Position numbers and translations under genes: made by a program
Notes under the pieces: generated by a model
Told to the model about the DNA's origin: nothing
The model's input: only the letters and a program-made list of their open reading frames with translations
The model's database searches: none
Assembly: GCA_037893245.1 (NCBI GenBank)
Contig: JBAIAA010000658.1
Location: forward strand, 186,001-250,000
Length of the DNA: 64,000 nucleotides
Direction of reading: 5' to 3'
From: Crossaster papposus
Taxonomy: Eukaryota > Echinodermata > Asteroidea > Velatida > Solasteridae
Shown here: piece by piece, positions 60,879 through 64,000 of the stretch
How positions within the stretch are numbered: position 1 is the stretch's first letter
Layout of the letters: each line of letters begins with the position of its first letter

Positions 60879-60905
60879 CTGTTTCGGTTTTTCACCGAAA
60901 CAGCT
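60670..60905 (+). repeat. Stack of four A 5' hairpins
   Basis: 60670-60698, 60734-60762, 60792-60820 and 60877-60905, all TTTTTCA-loop type; tails CGTTCTGG (1, 2), CGTTAAAG (3) and CGTTCTG (4). Related to the six-hairpin stack at 19341-19645. Confidence 0.88.
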
Positions 60906-61644
60906 ATTGTTTTCGTTCTGTTTTTTTTTTTTTTTTTTTTTTTTTGCCTTTTGTTCTTCATAGGATTTGTACACGTTTGTTCAGACAATACACTTTGACA
61001 CTTTGGTAAATCCGATGGACTTGAGACTTGGCATACACTTAGACAACCACCCAAGGACGGTCCTAGAAGAAATTCGTCGCGATTACGACATTCAAGGTCA
61101 CGTGACTTAGCGTTAAAGGTGAAATTTTTCCCATAGGTTTTGTACACGTTTTTCTTCAGACTATTGAATTTGACACTTTGGTCAATCCGACCGACTTGAA
61201 ACTTGCCATACACTCAGAACACCACCACCAGATGTTTCTGAAATAAATTCAGCACGATTGCGTCATTCAAGGTCACGTGACGTCAAGTTAAAGGTTTAAT
61301 TTGTCCCCCATAGGTTTTGTACACGTTTTTCTTTAGACTCTTGACTTTGACAATTAGTTAATCCGATCGACTTGAGACTTGGCACACACATAGACCACCA
61401 TCCACAGACGGTCGTAGGAGAAATTTGGCACGATTACGTCATTCAAGGTTACGGGGTGTCACGTTAAAGGTTCAATTTTCCCCCATAGGTTTTGTACACG
61501 TTTTTCTTTAGACTATTGACTTTGACACTTTAGTAAATCTGATCGACTTGAGACTTGGCACACACAAAAGATTACCCCATACATATTGAAAGTAATTTTA
61601 GACACTCGAAACAGCTCTGTGTTTGTCCACAAACACATGTCTAG
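60906..61644 (+). repeat. A unit 42
   Basis: Twin of unit 6; boxes near 60959, 61132, 61309 and 61486. CTAG 61641-61644. Confidence 0.85.
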
Positions 61645-61653
61645 TTTTTTTTT

Positions 61654-61682
61654 AGCTGTTTCGGTTTTTCACCGAAACAGCT
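61654..61682 (+). repeat. Single A 5' hairpin
   Basis: TTTTTCA-loop type with tail CGTTCTGG and a ~33-nt T run. Unit 6's right side (20419 on) lacks this hairpin, so it was gained or lost after the 19-kb and 61-kb blocks separated. Confidence 0.85.
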
Positions 61683-61696
61683 TTTGTTTTCGTTCT

Positions 61697-61733
<37 letters not shown>

Positions 61734-62433
61734 CTTTTGTTCTCCATAGGATTCGTACACGTTTGTTCAGACAATACACTTTGACACTTTGGTAAATCCG
61801 ATGGACTTGAGACTTGGCATACACTTAGACAACCACCCAAGGACGGTCCTAGAAGAAATTCGTCGCGATTACGTCATTCAAGGTCACGTGACTTCGCGTT
61901 AAAGGTTAAATTTTCCCCATAGGTTTTGTACACGTTTTTCTTCAGACTATTAAATTTGACACTTTGGTCAATCCGACCGACTTGAAACTTGCCATACACT
62001 CAGAACACCACCACCAGATGTTTCTGAAAGAAATTCAGCACGATTGCGTCATTCAAGGTCACGTGACATCAAGTTAAAGGTTTAATTTGTCCCCCATAGG
62101 TTTTGTACACGTTTTTCTTTAGACTCTTGACTTTGACACTTAGTAAATCCGATCGACTTGAGACTTGGCACACACATAGACCACCATCCACAGACGGTCG
62201 TAGGAGAAATTTGGCACGATTACGTCATTCAAGGTCACGGGGTGTCACGTTAAAGGTTAAATTTTCCCCCATAGGTTTTGTACACGTTTTTCTTTAGACT
62301 ATTGACTTTGACACTTTAGTAAATCTGATCGACTTGAGACTTTAGTAAATCTGATCGACACACAAAAGACCATCACACACATATTGAAAGACACTCGAAA
62401 CAGCTCTGTGTTTGTCCACAAACACATGTCTAG
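61683..62433 (+). repeat. A unit 43
   Basis: Boxes near 61745 (GGATTCG), 61917, 62093 and 62271. It carries the same TAGTAAATCTGATCGAC slip (62325-62360) as unit 14. CTAG 62430-62433. Confidence 0.85.
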
Positions 62434-63161
62434 TTTTTTTTTTTTTTTTTTTTTTTTTTGCCTTTTGTTCTCCATAGGATTTGTACACGTTTGTTCAGAC
62501 AATACACTTTGACACTTTGGTAAATCCGATGGACTTGAGACTTGGCATACACTTAGACAACCACCCAAGGACGGTCCTAAAAGAAATTCGTCACGATTAC
62601 GTCATTCAAGGTCACGTGACTTGGTGTTAAAGGTGAAATTTTCCCCATAGGTTTTGTACACGTTTTTCTTCAGACTATTAAATTTGACACTTTGGTAAAT
62701 CCGACCGAATTGAAACTTGACATACACTTAGAACACCACCACCAGCGATTTCTGAAAGAAATTCGGCACGATTGCGTCATTCAAGGTCACGTGACGTCAA
62801 GTTAAAGGTTCAATTTGTCCCCCATAGGTTTTGTACACGTTTTTCTTTAGACTATTATCTTTGGCACTTTCGTACATCCGATCGACTTGAGACTTGGCAT
62901 ACCTTTAGAACATCACTCATATATGGTTCTGGAAGACATTCGGCACGATTGCGTCATTCAAGGTCATGTGACGTCACGTTAAAGGTTTAATTTGTCCCCC
63001 ATAGGTTTTGTACACGTTTTTCTTTAGACTATTGACTTTGACACTCTCGTAAATTTGATCGACTTGAGACTTGGCACACACATAGACCACCACACACACA
63101 TATTGAAAATAATGTAAGACACTCGAAACAGCTCTGTGTTTGTCCACAAACACATGTCTAG
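62434..63161 (+). repeat. A unit 44
   Basis: Twin of unit 7 (20419-21153); boxes near 62475, 62646, 62823 and 63000. CTAG 63158-63161. Confidence 0.85.
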
Positions 63162-63167
63162 TTTTTT

Positions 63168-63196
63168 AGCTGTTTCGGTTTTTCACCGAAACAGCT
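63168..63196 (+). repeat. Single A 5' hairpin
   Basis: Tail TTTGTAATCGTTAAAG, the AATCG variant otherwise seen at 16465-16544. Confidence 0.85.
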
Positions 63197-63212
63197 TTTG
63201 TAATCGTTAAAG

Positions 63213-63243
<31 letters not shown>

Positions 63244-63953
63244 TCTCCTTTTTCAGACTTTTCTCCATAGGATTTGCACACGTTTATTCAGACAATACAC
63301 TTTGACACTTTGGTAAATCCGATGGACTTGAGACTTGGCATACATTTAGACAACCGCCCAAGGACGGTCCTAGAAGAAATTCGTCGCGATTACTTCATTC
63401 AAGGTCACGTGACTTCACGTTAAAGGTGAAACTTTCCCTATAGGTTTTGTACACGTTTTTATTCAGACTATTGACTTTAGCACTTTGGTAAATCCGACCG
63501 ACTTGAAACTTGGCATACACTTAGAACACCACCCCCAGATGTTTCTGAAAGAAATTTGGCACGATTGCGTTATTCAAGGTCACGTGACGTCACAATAAAG
63601 GTTCACATTTTTCTTCCATTGGTTTTGTACACGTTTTTCTTTAGACTATTGACTTTGACACTTTAGTAAATCCGATCGACTTGAGACTTGACACACACTT
63701 AGAACACCATCCACACACGGCTCTAGAAGAAATTCGGCACGATTACGTCATTCAAGGTCACGGGGTGTCACGTTAAATTTTCATTTTTTTCCCATAGGTT
63801 TTGTACACGTTTTTCTTTAGACTATTGCCTTTGACACTTTAGTAAATCTGATCGACTTGAGACTTGGCACACACAAAAGACCACCACACACATATTGAAA
63901 GTAATTTTAGACACTCGAAACAGCTCTGTGTTTGTCCACAAACACATGTCTAG
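63197..63953 (+). repeat. A unit 45
   Basis: Boxes near 63266, 63440, 63619 and 63795; CTAG 63950-63953. The first monomer is the CTCCTTTTTCAGACTTTTC subtype found after B3 (18050). Confidence 0.85.
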
Positions 63954-63959
63954 TTTTTT

Positions 63960-63989
63960 AGCTGTTTCGGCATTTCAGCCGAAACAGCT
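63960..63989 (+). repeat. A 5' hairpin at the window edge
   Basis: AGCTGTTTCGGC-ATTTCA-GCCGAAACAGCT, then ATTGTTTTCGT to the last base. The array therefore continues past the window. Confidence 0.85.
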
Positions 63990-64000
63990 ATTGTTTTCGT

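Noticed and set aside
4318..63000. Many 60-140-codon frames rich in poly-K, poly-F, poly-R or poly-S
   Set aside because: They read through T tracts, CTT microsatellites and A-type monomers; the same 'proteins' recur at every repeat in both strands with frames set by T-run length, and none has a domain or credible start.
8793..64000. CRISPR array
   Set aside because: The repeats are ~147-177 bp, in tandem without unique spacers, and the context is eukaryotic.
1..64000. tRNA, rRNA or snRNA genes
   Set aside because: I looked for B-box-like GGTTCRANNC and conserved rRNA words and found nothing convincing; a covariance-model scan would be needed to exclude diverged genes.

Overview
The window looks like animal (eukaryotic) nuclear DNA that is almost entirely transposon- and satellite-derived. 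The evidence is the AT-rich composition, very long T tracts, a Penelope-like retroelement fragment with its own hammerhead ribozyme, intron-like splice signals, and a complete lack of dense bacterial-type coding. The sequence alone does not fix the species. Penelope elements with a GIY-YIG domain and repeats carrying AGCGCCCTCTAGCGG are typical of marine invertebrates, but that is inference. Almost all open frames are chance readings of poly-T/poly-A tracts and tandem repeats (poly-K, poly-F). The only coding remains I support are the C-terminus of a Penelope-type protein (2165-2876, minus) and a broken SGNH/GDSL-esterase-like fragment, present twice (12433-12703 and 30056-30326).

Layout. 1-824: a family-B element on the minus strand, cut by the window edge. 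825-4277: a mosaic of unique DNA, small palindromes and fold-back elements (1272-1645), the Penelope-like remnant with a minus-strand hammerhead ribozyme (2001-2044), a ~20-bp TCGGATG minisatellite (3250-3620) and a perfect 20-bp inverted repeat (4025-4096). From 4278 to the end, about 60 kb is a single-orientation array of three related families, named here A, B and C. Family A: a 5' hairpin (AGCTGTTTCGG...), a T tract, ~177-bp monomers, and a 3' end made of CGAAACAGCT, a TGTGTTTG/CAAACACA hairpin and CTAG. I count 43 complete and 2 truncated 3' ends. Families B (1.4-2.8 kb) and C (2.7-4.9 kb): a GGCTTTTTCGC-type 5' hairpin, internally repeated halves, and a 3' end made of GCGAAAAAGCC, a TCTGTTC/GAACAGA hairpin and CTAG.

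The shared plan is a 5' arm that is the inverted repeat of a subterminal 3' motif, then a 3' hairpin, then CTAG, with insertion into T runs. It resembles non-autonomous Helitron/Helentron relatives (HINE or DINE-type elements with central tandem repeats). The assignment is inference; no Rep/helicase gene is in the window. B and C elements sit in the T tracts of A elements. C1 and C2 carry a 2.4-kb passenger with perfect 20-bp terminal inverted repeats, and C3 and C4 have the matching empty site. A ~10-kb stretch (41410-51401) is tandemly duplicated (51402-60659), and part of the 19.3-21.2 kb block reappears at 60.7-63.2 kb, so the locus has been growing recently.

No host gene can be assigned. 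The repeats do carry dense candidate protein-binding motifs: GTCACGTGAC next to TGACGTCA in the A monomers, and a palindromic CCGGAAGT pair plus a CTCF-like AGCGCCCTCTAG(C/T)GG in B and C. Their function is untested.
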